This document shows, piece after piece, positions 54,691 through 64,000 of a stretch of DNA of 64,000 bases. Numbering within the stretch: the first letter of the stretch is position 1; each line of letters starts with the position of its first letter. Below the pieces are notes generated by a model. It saw nothing but the letters and a program-made list of their open reading frames with translations, made no database searches and was not told the DNA's origin. Origin of the DNA: Piezodorus guildinii (lineage: Eukaryota > Arthropoda > Insecta > Hemiptera > Pentatomidae); contig CM041298.1 of NCBI GenBank assembly GCA_023052935.1, positions 25,091,692-25,155,691 of the forward strand, read 5' to 3'. The translations under genes were made by a program, and so were the position numbers.

Positions 54691-55005
54691 TATTTATTTA
54701 TTTTTTTTTTTTGCACCGTAATAATATTCCGCCTGATATCAAACTGTTTTCGGGGTTGTTTCCCCATTCTCAAGACTTATTTTTTAAAAAACACTTTCTC
54801 ATATATAGCTCACTACTTCCCTCCATAGCTTACTGCTCTACAGTAAGCCTATGAACACCCATGTGGACGAATAGCAGTAAGCTATGGAGTGAAGTAGGGA
54901 GTTATATATGAGAAAGTGTTTTAAAAAAAATAAGTCTTCAGAATAGGGAAACAACCCCGAAACGTTGATAGATGTGAATGGTTATGAAATAAATTAAATA
55001 ATTAA
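54188..55005. mobile_element. Two inverted palindromic elements around an (AT)n tract
   Basis: 54250-54510 and 54755-54995 are each palindromes of ~250 bp and are inverted copies of each other (for example 'tcgtccacatgggtgttcat' versus its inverse). Each keeps the GGGG/CCCC stem followed by GAAACGTTGA that marks the hammerhead-like families, but CTGATGA is replaced (CTTGAGAA or CTTCAGAA). A 36-bp word ('aacagtttgatatcaggcgg...' at 54188) recurs inverted at 54715-54750. (AT)28 lies at 54632-54687. Confidence 0.7.
54632..54687. repeat. (AT)n microsatellite
   Basis: 28 AT units, followed by a T-rich run. Confidence 0.97.
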
Positions 55006-55148
55006 CAAAAGTAAGTTAAGGTGTGATAATTTAAGTGTTAATAATAATTAAGGTAATATTTTTGTTATTGCCTCAGAGAGGGTTGTTTTTATGTTTGTTT
55101 GAAGGCATGTAAATAGACTTAAGTATATATTTTCTTTAGCTTTAAGTA

Positions 55149-57940
55149 CCACCGTGACGAACTTGACCTATTTCTACATGACAATAACATAGATATTGCA
55201 CTTTTGACTGAAACTCACTTCACTCAACGATCACATTTTTATGTACGTGACTACATTACTTACAGATCGGACCACCCAGACAACACTTCACATGCTGGTT
55301 CTTGTATACTTGTTCATAAATCCTTACCCCATTCCCTTATTCCTTCTACTCCAACTGACACCATACAATCCACCTCAGTAAACATTACAACCCGTCCTTA
55401 CCATTTAACGTTCTCAGCTGTATACTGTCCTCCTGGCAATGCCCTTTCATACAACCATCTTGATTCCTTATTTCGTTCCCTCGGACCGCGCTTTATAGCT
55501 GGAGGTGACTACAACGCTAAACACCAACGATGGGGTTGTCGATCATCCAATCCCCGTGGTAATGTCCTTTCTCATGTCTCAAGATCCAACTTTTACTCAA
55601 TTCTTTCACCCATGAATCCCACATACTGGCCAACATCCCGCAATAAACGTCCAGATATCCTCGATATATTTGTCACGTCTCAGATTTCCTCCTCCCAAGC
55701 AATCATCAAGACCTTGGACGACCTTTCATCAGATCATAGTCCAGTTCTGCTTTTATTACATTCAAATTTCGCTCCAATACCTTCCTCTCCTAAACTGATT
55801 ACAGGAAGAATCAACTGGGACAGATTTCGACATGATTTGGACAATAAATTAGACTTGAAAATTCCTCTCAAGACAACAAATGACATTGACAAAGCAGTAG
55901 AAACACTTACAACATCAATACAGACCAGTTTAAAAGATAATACATCAAACAGAACTACAATCAATACAAAACAGACTAACTTGCCACCTCACCTTTGCAT
56001 GTTATTAAGGGAAAAACGTAGAGCAAGAGTGAAGTGGCATAAGACTAGATACCCATCCGATAAAACTTATTATACTAAACTGACTAACAAACTAAAATCA
56101 GAAATAAAAAAATTCAAAATACAAAATTTACTCAATTTTACCGAAAATCTCAACACTACTGACAAAACATTATGGACTACCACTAAGAAGCTACTCAAAT
56201 TTAAAGACTTCAATCATCCACTCCTTACCGAATCCCAAAGCTGGACAAGATCAGACGAGGAAAAAGCCCAGCTTTTTGGTCAGCACCTTCATAAAACTTT
56301 TATTCCACACCCGGATATCCTTAATCCAGATCACCTTGAATGTATTGAAGCAGAACTAACTATTCCTCTCCAAATGTCTCTTCCACCTAAAGCTTTCCAT
56401 CCTTCTGAAATTTTCAGTATTATTCATAGTCTGCCTTCCCGCAAAGCTCCAGGGCCCGATCTAATCACATCCCAAATTTTAAAACTCCTTTCACGCAAAG
56501 CCATCCTATTCCTTACCTACATTTATAATGCTGTACTCCGTACAACATATTTTCCTGACTCCTGGAAATTATCCACAGTAAAAATGATACATAAACCCAA
56601 AAAGCCACCAGAATATCCGTCCTCTTACCGCCCCATCTCTCTTTTATGCATGATGGGAAAAATCCTTGAAAAACTCCTCCTAAAACGTATCTATCCCATC
56701 CTTGATTCCAATAATATTATCCCCGATCATCAGTTTGGCTTTCGAACATCCCACTCCACTATCCAGCAATGTCATCGTGTGGTGGATGTGGTCTCCTCCG
56801 CTTTGGAGCGCGGATTGTACTGCACTGGAGCCTTTCTTGACGTAGAACAGGCCTTTGACCGAGTCTGGCACCCAGGACTGCTTTACAAACTCCGAAAATC
56901 CCTTCCTCCAACTTACTTCCTCATCATCCAGTCCTATCTCACTGACAGATCCTTCCAAATAAATCACAAGTGCTCCTATTCATCCCTTTTTGTTCAGTCC
57001 GCTGGCGTCCCACAAGGCAGTATCCTCGGACCCATTCTCTTCACAGTCTATACAGCTGACATCCCAACCAATCCTAACACCTTCCTCTCTACGTATGCTG
57101 ATGACACTTGTGTGTTATCAGTCAATAACGATCCTACTATTGCCTCTCAAACCCTACAATCCCACATCAGAGACCTTCAGGTATGGTGTCAGAACTGGAG
57201 AATTAAAATAAATTCAGAAAAATCCCACCAAATAACCTTTACCCTCCGTCGTAAACCTGTGACATCCTGCCCTACAGTATCCTTTTATAACATTCCGCTC
57301 GTTCCAGTTGAACAGATCCGCTACCTAGGGCTTCTACTTGACAAACGTTTAACATGGAATCCGCACACAAGACTGAAACGACAAGAAACTGCTCGTCGCT
57401 TTCGATTACTTCAACACTTACTTGACAAACGCTCAAAACTTCCACTTAACTACAAAAGACTCCTCTACATGACTATCATTAGGCCTATATGGACTTACGG
57501 AGTTGAGCTTTGGGGCTCTACTAAACCTTCAAATTCTTCCCGGATCCAATCCTTACAATCCAAAATCCTTCGTAAAATCCTCAATGCTCCTTACTTTGTC
57601 ACAAATAAGCTCATCCATAAAGACCTAAATATTCCATTTGTTGCTGATCTAGCCCGAACCAGATATCGCTCCTTCCATAACAAACTCTTCTCCCACTCTA
57701 ACCCCCTAGTTTCAATCCTTGCTTCCTCTTCCATTCCTGACAATCCTCCGAGGCGTCTGAAAAGAAGATGGCCCCGAGACCTTCTAGTTTAGAAAAGTTA
57801 AAGGAGTGCTGCCATTGGGTAGTTCTTCCTCAAGTCTGTATCACGCTGTTTATCTTTTGTCATCTACACATTTACTTGTTGTATTTTAAAATACAATTGT
57901 AAATTTCAATAAATGATGTTATAAAAAAAAAAAAAAAAAA
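55149..57940 (+). mobile_element. Jockey LINE, 5'-truncated, 11-bp target-site duplication
   Basis: AGCTTTAAGTA at 55138-55148 and 57941-57951 is an exact duplication that fixes the ends. The 3' end is an 18-A tail (57923-57940) after AATAAA-like 'caataaatg'. ORF1 and the first part of the endonuclease are missing. The duplication has no changes and the tail is pure, so the insertion is recent. Confidence 0.95.
55150..57792 (+). CDS. Jockey ORF2: endonuclease (N-truncated) and reverse transcriptase
   Basis: About 880 codons are open from the truncation point; counting from codon 55204, 862 remain. The endonuclease keeps the metal-binding Glu ('TETHF', 2-6), 'GGDYNAKH' (100-107), 'DILDIF' (151-156) and the catalytic His of 'SSDHSP' (175-180). 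RT motifs: 'RKAPGPD' (~415), 'YRPISLLCMMGKILEK' (~480), motif A 'DVEQAFDRVW' (546-555), motif B 'GVPQGSILGP' (601-610), motif C YADD (631-634) and thumb 'IRYLGLLLDKRLTW' (~700). It ends 'RRLKRRWPRDLLV'. It shows what the source element encodes, but lacks its own start, promoter and first ~30 endonuclease residues. Confidence 0.93.
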   Translation, partial: HRDELDLFLHDNNIDIALLTETHFTQRSHFYVRDYITYRSDHPDNTSHAGSCILVHKSLPHSLIPSTPTDTIQSTSVNITTRPYHLTFSAVYCPPGNALSYNHLDSLFRSLGPRFIAGGDYNAKHQRWGCRSSNPRGNVLSHVSRSNFYSILSPMNPTYWPTSRNKRPDILDIFVTSQISSSQAIIKTLDDLSSDHSPVLLLLHSNFAPIPSSPKLITGRINWDRFRHDLDNKLDLKIPLKTTNDIDKAVETLTTSIQTSLKDNTSNRTTINTKQTNLPPHLCMLLREKRRARVKWHKTRYPSDKTYYTKLTNKLKSEIKKFKIQNLLNFTENLNTTDKTLWTTTKKLLKFKDFNHPLLTESQSWTRSDEEKAQLFGQHLHKTFIPHPDILNPDHLECIEAELTIPLQMSLPPKAFHPSEIFSIIHSLPSRKAPGPDLITSQILKLLSRKAILFLTYIYNAVLRTTYFPDSWKLSTVKMIHKPKKPPEYPSSYRPISLLCMMGKILEKLLLKRIYPILDSNNIIPDHQFGFRTSHSTIQQCHRVVDVVSSALERGLYCTGAFLDVEQAFDRVWHPGLLYKLRKSLPPTYFLIIQSYLTDRSFQINHKCSYSSLFVQSAGVPQGSILGPILFTVYTADIPTNPNTFLSTYADDTCVLSVNNDPTIASQTLQSHIRDLQVWCQNWRIKINSEKSHQITFTLRRKPVTSCPTVSFYNIPLVPVEQIRYLGLLLDKRLTWNPHTRLKRQETARRFRLLQHLLDKRSKLPLNYKRLLYMTIIRPIWTYGVELWGSTKPSNSSRIQSLQSKILRKILNAPYFVTNKLIHKDLNIPFVADLARTRYRSFHNKLFSHSNPLVSILASSSIPDNPPRRLKRRWPRDLLV

Positions 57941-58137
57941 AGCTTTAAGTATATATATGAATGATTTTTGAGTTGTAGTGCAAAAAGTAACAGTGTGGCG
58001 AGTGACACTTGACGGGCCAGGTAGACGGATTCTGACCGATTTGGAAGAGGAAAAGAAAAAAAGGAGTTTGTTTCAAATCCTCTCTGTGTTTATAAAATGA
58101 CCTTTACTAAGTCAATATATGTTAAAATATTCTAAAA

Positions 58138-58990
58138 ATCTGGTGCTCGCAACACACGACATTCACTTACCTCCGTTATTTATATCAATTTTATGATTTT
58201 AAAATAACTTTAGAAACGAAATACATTGTCAAAGAATTATTTACACTTGATTTTAGTAGGAACACGTGTTTCATTAAAAAATCTATTATATTATCATCTA
58301 AAATAATGAGTTAGTTTTATCTACTTTTCATCATTCTTAATCAACCTTTACAAGCTTGTGTATAAGGTAAACATTTTTCTAAAATCTTTAGAATTCTAAC
58401 GGTAGATTATACAAGTATATTTCTGTTCTTATGTTCAAAAACAGGAAATTACATTAAAAAATATTTTTTTCGGTTTTATTCTTTAGTTGGATATCGAATT
58501 TTTTCAACTTATATATTTACTTATATATGATCAATGGTAGCAAGATAATATGGTTATTGTTATATAATCTAGAAAATTAAAGGTACTTGAGAAGAATACA
58601 ATTTAAAATATCGGCATTTAACCCACGTCAGACCATTTCAATCAGAATGAAACCTACATCATATTAAAGCCCATCAAATTTTACATTAATATATAGAGTT
58701 TAATCAAAACCGTTAAAGCCGTTTTTGAGAAAATCTTAAAAAGGTGCAAAATGCATGGTATAAAGTGGCTCTTCTAGTAAGCTCATTTTAATGAAAACGG
58801 TTTTGTAACGTATCGGGCCTATATTTGTCTTGGATATGAAATTTCAGTTTCATAAGACTTTCTGTTTTTGCCCAGGAGTTACCTCCCACACACACACACA
58901 ACCTTTTTGCAGTACTTGGTCTTTTGTACTCAGGGGATCATAAAACGTATATTTCCGGCGAAAACTGGAATTCATAAAAAATAAATCATA
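58138..58990 (+). mobile_element. M1 copy, right end lost
   Basis: Left end 'aaaatctggtgctcgcaaca' and full internal order to 'ggcgaaaactggaattcataa'. The last ~60 bp including the right inverted repeat are missing. Confidence 0.75.
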
Positions 58991-59048
58991 TATAATTGGT
59001 TAAAAATATTTAAAAGGATCTGTAGTTTGTATTGAAATTTCCAGTACA

Positions 59049-59845
59049 AATCTGGTGCGGGCAACACACGACTCTCACTTACCTCCGTTTTCGAAATCGA
59101 TAATAAATTTTCAAATACAGTAAGATATTAAAATGAGTGAATCCGTTAAAGAACTATTTAAATGGAATTTCTATAGAAACATGTGTTTTATTAAAAAATC
59201 TATTATATTATTATCTAAAATAATCAATTAATTTTATCGGTTTTTCATAACTCTCTATAAACTTTTAAAAGCTTGTGTATTATATATTATTTTTATTAAA
59301 ATCTTTAGCTTTCCAACGGTATATCATACATGTTTATTATGCTCTAATGTTCAAAAACAAAAACATTGCATTAAAACATATTTTTTTTTCAGTTTTCATC
59401 TTCAGCTGTTTTTCAAATTCGTACAACTTACATATACTATTTTTATCATAATAAAACCTACATGATGTAAAGCCTATTAAATTTTTTATTGATATGGCGA
59501 GTTTAATCAAAATCGTCAGATCCGTTTTTGAGAAAATCGAAAAAAGGTGCAAAATGCATGGTATAAAGTGGCTCTTCTGATAAGCTCATTTTGATGAAAA
59601 AGGTTTTGTAACGTATCGGGCTTATATTTGTCTTAGATATGAAATTTCAGTTTTATAAGACTTTTCGTTTCCGCCCGGGCGTTACCTTACACCCACATAC
59701 ACTCACACTCACACACTTTTTGTGGGACTTGGTTATTTCGACTCAAGGGACCCTAAAACGTGTATTTCCGTAGATAAACTGGAATTAGAAAATTTTCAAA
59801 ATCGCAATACTTGCCCTTAATATACATAGTAAGTGAAAGTAAAAA
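59049..59845 (+). mobile_element. M1 copy, complete
   Basis: From 'aatctggtgcgggcaacaca' to 'catagtaagtgaaagtaaaa'. It carries the (CA)n-like stretch as 'acacccacatacactcacac'. No transposase frame. Confidence 0.8.
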
Positions 59846-60400
59846 ACCCAATAGTTAGGTGAATGTAAACATTGCAGTTTTAATTCCTGGATTCTTTAAT
59901 AAAATCAATCTAATTGTATATCGATATGCATTTCTAAATCCATCCAAATCATGTATGAAATTAATAAAAATATGATATAATAAAATAAAAATGGCTTTAA
60001 AAGGTAAGAATCAATAAGTCTTAAGGGTCCTTTGAAATACGGACTTTCCTAGTGAAGTATATTTTTCTTTCATTACACCGTAGTATGAATAAAAAGTCAA
60101 GGGTATCTCTGAATAATAAATTCAAATTGATGGCATAGAATCACTGTAGGGACGACTCCGAGGATATTCTATGCCGAGAATCGCAACCATCTCAAAAGGT
60201 AATTGGTTCTGAGACCGTAACTGGTAATTAAATTTCTATGATAGAATACATTTATTTGTCTTTGTTTAATTTACCATAAACATGGGCAATATACCTCTGG
60301 CTTGTGTATATAAAATATAATTTTTAATTTATGTACATATATAGAATAAAGTAAATTAACAGTATTTTTCAAAAGAGTAGAAAAAACAATGGAAATAAAA
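59846..60400. other. No gene recognised
   Basis: AT-rich, with one inverted pair 'ggcatagaatcactg' / 'gatattctatgcc' near 60130-60176. No frames or known repeats. Confidence 0.3.
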
Positions 60401-60401
60401 A

Positions 60402-60473
60402 TAAAATTCTGCTGTGGGCATCTTAGGACTTTCATTTACGTCGTCTATTATAATCAATTTAAAAGCTATAAAC
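60402..60473 (+). mobile_element. M1 left-end scrap
   Basis: 'attctgctgtgggcatcttag', 'gactttcatttacgtcgtc' and 'aatcaatttaaaagc' follow M1 order. It is cut by the Jockey insertion at 60487. Confidence 0.55.
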
Positions 60474-60486
60474 AAAACCAAAATTT

Positions 60487-61302
60487 TTATTTATTTTTTT
60501 TGTATTTATATTTTATTGAATTTTACAACTGTATATTACATAAATACAATAAGTAAAAGTGATAAATTATAATAAAAGGCGTAAAAGGCTTGGGAAGAAA
60601 CTACCCAGCGGTAGTACTTCGATGTTTATTTAAGTAAGTAGATCCCAAGGCCATCTTTTTTTCAATCGCCTCGGAGGGTTGTCAGGAATATGCGAGGTTG
60701 ATAGGTTGCGGACAAGAGAGTTTATATGAGTTGGGAGTTTGGAATTAAAAGTGGTATATCTGGTACGAGAAAGGTCTGCCACAAATGGGATATTAAGGTC
60801 GTTATGGATGATTTTATTTGTTACGAATTAAGGAGCATTCAGGATTTTGCAAAGGATTTTGGATTGTAAGGATTGGTTGCGGGAGGAATTAGATGGCTTA
60901 GTAGAGCCCCAATGCTCGATTCCATATGTCCAGATGGGTCTGATGACAGTAATATAATTGAGTCTTTTGTGATATACTGGAAGTTTTGAACTTTTATCTA
61001 GTAAGTGTTGTAATCGGTAACTACGTGCAGTTTCTTGTCGTTTTAGTCTCGTGTGAGGGTTCCATGTAAGACGTTTGTCAAGATCGAGTCCTGGGTATTG
61101 GATTTGTTCAACAGGTATGAGTGGCGTATTATTAAAGGATACGGTAATTGGGTGGGATTTTTTAGGATTTATTTTAATCTTCTAGATCTGACACCATACC
61201 TCAATGGCTGATATATGGGACTAAAAGATTTGGGATGCAGCGGTTGGATCATTATGGAGGGATAACATACAAGTGTCATCTGCGTAAGTTGTGAGGACAG
61301 TG
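60487..61302 (-). pseudogene. 5'-truncated Jockey LINE
   Basis: 3' end on the left, 5' end at 'gaggacagtg' (61302), within RT just before motif C. Minus-strand frames show 'TYADDTCMLS', 'SNSSRNQSLQSKIL' and 'DNPPRRLKK' with stops and frameshifts. Flanks AAAACCAAAATTT (60474-60486) and AAAACCTAAATTT (61303-61315), one difference, are the target-site duplication. Confidence 0.85.
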
Positions 61303-61324
61303 AAAACCTAAATTTAACAATAAA

Positions 61325-63188
61325 ATCTGGTGAGCGCGACTTTAACTTCTTCTGATTTAGAGTTTAAAAAAATCGTTAATGAATTAATTAAATTGAATTT
61401 CAATTAGGGATTGCAATCCGGTGTCATTTCCAATCTGATCCGGTCCCAAATTTCATCAATCCGGACGGATCCGGCCGGATCCGGATGGTATGGCTCAATC
61501 TAGGTTGATTTTCACTTTTCGGTCCAAGATGAACTATTAGTATGTTATTCGAGTATAATGTTAGTCATAATAGGAAGTTTATAAAATAAAAGTTATGTTA
61601 GGATAAGATATAGAGCAAAAAAATTAAAGTTTAGTAGTTAAGGTAACTAGTAAAATTTTAGTGGCTATAATAACAATCGGCTATTGATTACTATTTGCTG
61701 AAAATAAAGACTATTTGTTTTCTACCACCCTTTATTCAAAATCAAAATTGATTTTTGATAATATATACTAAAGTTATTAGTACTTACGAACTATTTAATA
61801 AACAAATATTGTCAGTAGAATAATTTAAAGATTTATACTTATAATACAAACTCATTATTGTGATAATTATACCATTCATCAGACATATTCATTAAAATAT
61901 GAGTATGTCTATCATTAATATAAGTGTTGTTTGTGATTGTTAGCATTCTCAAATAATTTAAAATTATTGTTATCACAATTCCCATCTGAATTAATTATGA
62001 AAGGTTAATTATATAGGATTTTATAAAGTAACTTAATAAATTAATTTAGCTATCTGAGAAAGTGAAGTATATGAAGAGGTGAGCAGTAACGTAGCTCAGT
62101 CTTCCTAGATTTCAATAGATTTGTAAGCAGTTTATCATATAATTCAGTACACTTGAGTGAGTCAGTACTTGAGTGAGCAATTTCTCTAAACCAAAGTTAG
62201 AGTTGTTTCAGAAGTTCCTCCACAGACAACTTAAATAATAAAATATCCAGCAAATAATATCCAATAATAATCATATACCAAAATAATAATATCTCTTAAC
62301 TTACATTTAGGTGAAGCACCGACAAAACAAAAGCACATGTACTGTCTCTTGAAAGGCGAACGAATGATGCTGGACTGAACTGATGACGATGTAATTTGGC
62401 GTCGAAGGACACCACCATACATGTTCACCAAATTTAACGCATTTAAAGTACTTTTTTTTATTAAACTGCACTATTTTTAGTCAAAAATTGCAATAATCGG
62501 ATCCGGTTAACGTATAATGATGCCGGATCCGCCGTATTACCGGATCCGGTTGTCCGGATTGCAATCCCTAATTTCAATAGAAACATGTGTTCTATTATAT
62601 TTTAATCTACAACAACTAGTTAATTTTATAGGCTTTTCATTACTCTCCATTAAACTTTACAACCCCGATTATTATATAATATTTTTTCTAAACGTTTTAA
62701 CTAACTAACGGTATTTTATACGTCTATGTTACTATTCTTGTGTTCAAAAACACAAACATTGCATAAAAAAGATTTTGTACTTTTTTCCTTTATTTGTTTT
62801 TCAAATTCTCTTATTTTGTCATTATGGTAAAGAGATTATCTGGTTATTTTTACAGAATCTAAAAAATTAAATGTACTTTAGAGAAAGGCAATGTAAAATA
62901 TCGGCATTAAAGCCCTGTCAGACTAATTCAATCACAAGGAAACTTACATGATGTTAAAGCCCATTTAATTTTACATCGATATTTAATTTAATTTTACATC
63001 GATATGTATAATCAAAATTGTTGGAGCCGTTTCTGAGATACACTTAAAGTAGAACTTTCAAATTAACTGATTTTTGTGAAAGCGTCGTTTTAACATCTCG
63101 GGCGTATAGTTGTTTAAAATATACAATTTCAAGATCCTAAAACGTTTATTTCCGTTGGAAACTGGAATTTGAAATTTTTACATTCCCT

Positions 63189-63226
<38 letters not shown>

Positions 63227-63250
63227 AAATGGAAAAGTAGAGGTAAAATA
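61325..63250 (+). mobile_element. M1 copy split by a hAT-like element
   Basis: M1 left end at 61325 ('atctggtgagcgcgac'), left part to 61404, right part from 62571. The original 'gaatttcaatagaaacatgtg' is restored when the insertion is removed. The right end is degraded into (TA)16 (63191-63223) and 'ggaaaagtagaggtaaaa'. Confidence 0.75.
61405..62570. mobile_element. Non-autonomous hAT-like transposon (1166 bp)
   Basis: 17-bp terminal inverted repeats TAGGGATTGCAATCCGG are perfect, and ATTTCAAT is duplicated on both sides (61397-61404, 62571-62578). An 8-bp duplication and a T/CAGGG-type end indicate the hAT superfamily. Clusters of GGATCCGG lie just inside both ends (61465-61495, 62500-62550), like the subterminal motifs that hAT transposases bind. 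No transposase frame is present. Confidence 0.88.
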
Positions 63251-63363
63251 CATCTCTAGCAGCTTGTTTGGATTTAAAATTGTAAAGTACAGTGATTATT
63301 TTTTGTACACTGGTTAGCTAGAATGAAAACAAATTGTTATTTTATTTCGTTAATTCACTTACA

Positions 63364-63883
63364 CGGTAATTTATGCTGCTTCAACACTTAATCGACAAAC
63401 GGTCAAACCTTCCTCTGAACTATAAAAGACTCAACATGACAATTATAAGACTAATCTGGACATACGTAGTAGAGCTTTGGGGCTCTATTAAACCATTAAA
63501 TTCTTCCCGCATCCAATCCTTACAATCCAATATTCTCAACGCTCCTTACTTTGTCACAAATAAACTTATCCATAAAGGCCTTAATGTTCCCTATGTTACT
63601 GATTTGGCCCGGAACAGGTATCAATCCTTTCATGACAAATTCTCACTCTAACCCACTAGTTTCAATCCTTTCTTCCTCCTCGATTCCGGGTAATCCTCCG
63701 AGGCGCCTGAAAAGGAAATGGCCCCGGGACCTTCTAGTTTAGAATATTTTTAGAGTGCTTCCAATAGGAAGCTTCTCTACATGTATCACATGTCATTTTA
63801 TTATATAACTATCACATTTCCTTGATGTATTTTTTTTTTTTGTTAATACAGTTGCAAATACCATTAAAATGGTTTTTAATAAA
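63364..63883 (+). pseudogene. 5'-truncated Jockey LINE with 12-bp duplication
   Basis: AATTCACTTACA at 63352-63363 and 63884-63895 brackets the insertion. A broken frame runs from 'LLQHLIDKRSNLPLNYKR' through 'LQSNILNAPYFVTNKLIH' to 'NPPRRLKRKWPRDLLV' (stop at 63740-63742), then 3' UTR. Two short deletions break the frame. The poly(A) is lost or absent. Confidence 0.9.
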
Positions 63884-64000
63884 AATTCACTTACAAAAGT
63901 TACATGTTGTTTAATACTCAATTTAGGTTTGTCAGTAACGAGTTCATGAGACATTTATATAATTCAAAACAGTTATTGGTGGATCACCTGTAGCAGCGTG

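Noticed and set aside
1..64000. A host multi-exon gene or a defence/biosynthetic gene system
   Set aside because: Every frame above ~100 codons either belongs to a transposable element or is a shadow or repeat translation. I found no exon series with consistent homology.

Overview
The window looks like AT-rich arthropod (probably insect) chromosomal DNA made almost entirely of transposable elements. I find no convincing single-copy host gene, rRNA, true tRNA or CRISPR. The insect assignment is an inference from the mixture of Jockey-clade LINEs, CR1-like LINEs with a PHD-finger ORF1, a mag-like Ty3/gypsy element, mariner and pogo transposons and tRNA-derived SINEs. Working labels used below: M1 is an abundant ~0.85 kb terminal-inverted-repeat family (inverted ends ACTTTCACTTACCT / AGGTAAGTGAAAGT); SINE-A and SINE-B are two tRNA-derived SINE families.

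Layout. 1-6.4 kb: relics of CR1-like, Jockey and RTE-like LINEs, a 273-bp palindrome with a hammerhead-ribozyme-like core, a SINE, and a Jockey copy nested in an older LINE. 6.5-11.5 kb: M1 copies on both strands, SINE-A, a CR1-like relic interrupted by a palindromic mariner, SINE-B. 11.9-16.0 kb: an M1 copy split by a 3.46-kb foldback element whose long arms are made of 21-bp and ~112-bp tandem repeats. 16-22 kb: more M1 copies, an internally deleted mariner, LINE relics. 22.1-26.6 kb: a nearly complete two-ORF CR1-like LINE with one frameshift, followed by a second hammerhead-like palindrome. 28.4-41.0 kb: an M1 copy running into a 306-bp satellite; its first monomer is split by a 1.7-kb Helitron and by a young Ty3/gypsy element (identical 187-bp LTRs, 5-bp duplication), and ~17 further monomers follow, many riddled with deletions. 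41-47.3 kb: SINE-B, LINE relics, M1, Jockey fragments. 47.3-53.1 kb: two M1 copies, one split by a pogo-like element, the other by a Helitron and an I-like LINE tail. 53-58 kb: SINE-A with target-site duplication, nested palindromes around an (AT)n tract, and a 2.8-kb Jockey LINE with an 862-codon open frame. 58-64 kb: M1 copies, a hAT-like element with 8-bp duplication, and two Jockey fragments.

How the parts relate: autonomous LINEs could supply reverse transcriptase for the SINEs; DNA transposons here are all non-autonomous or broken. M1 copies are the commonest landing sites, so insertion order can be read directly: M1 and its satellite first, then foldback, Helitrons, gypsy, pogo, hAT and LINE tails. 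The most unusual items are the foldback element, the hammerhead-like palindromes and the satellite that shares sequence with M1.
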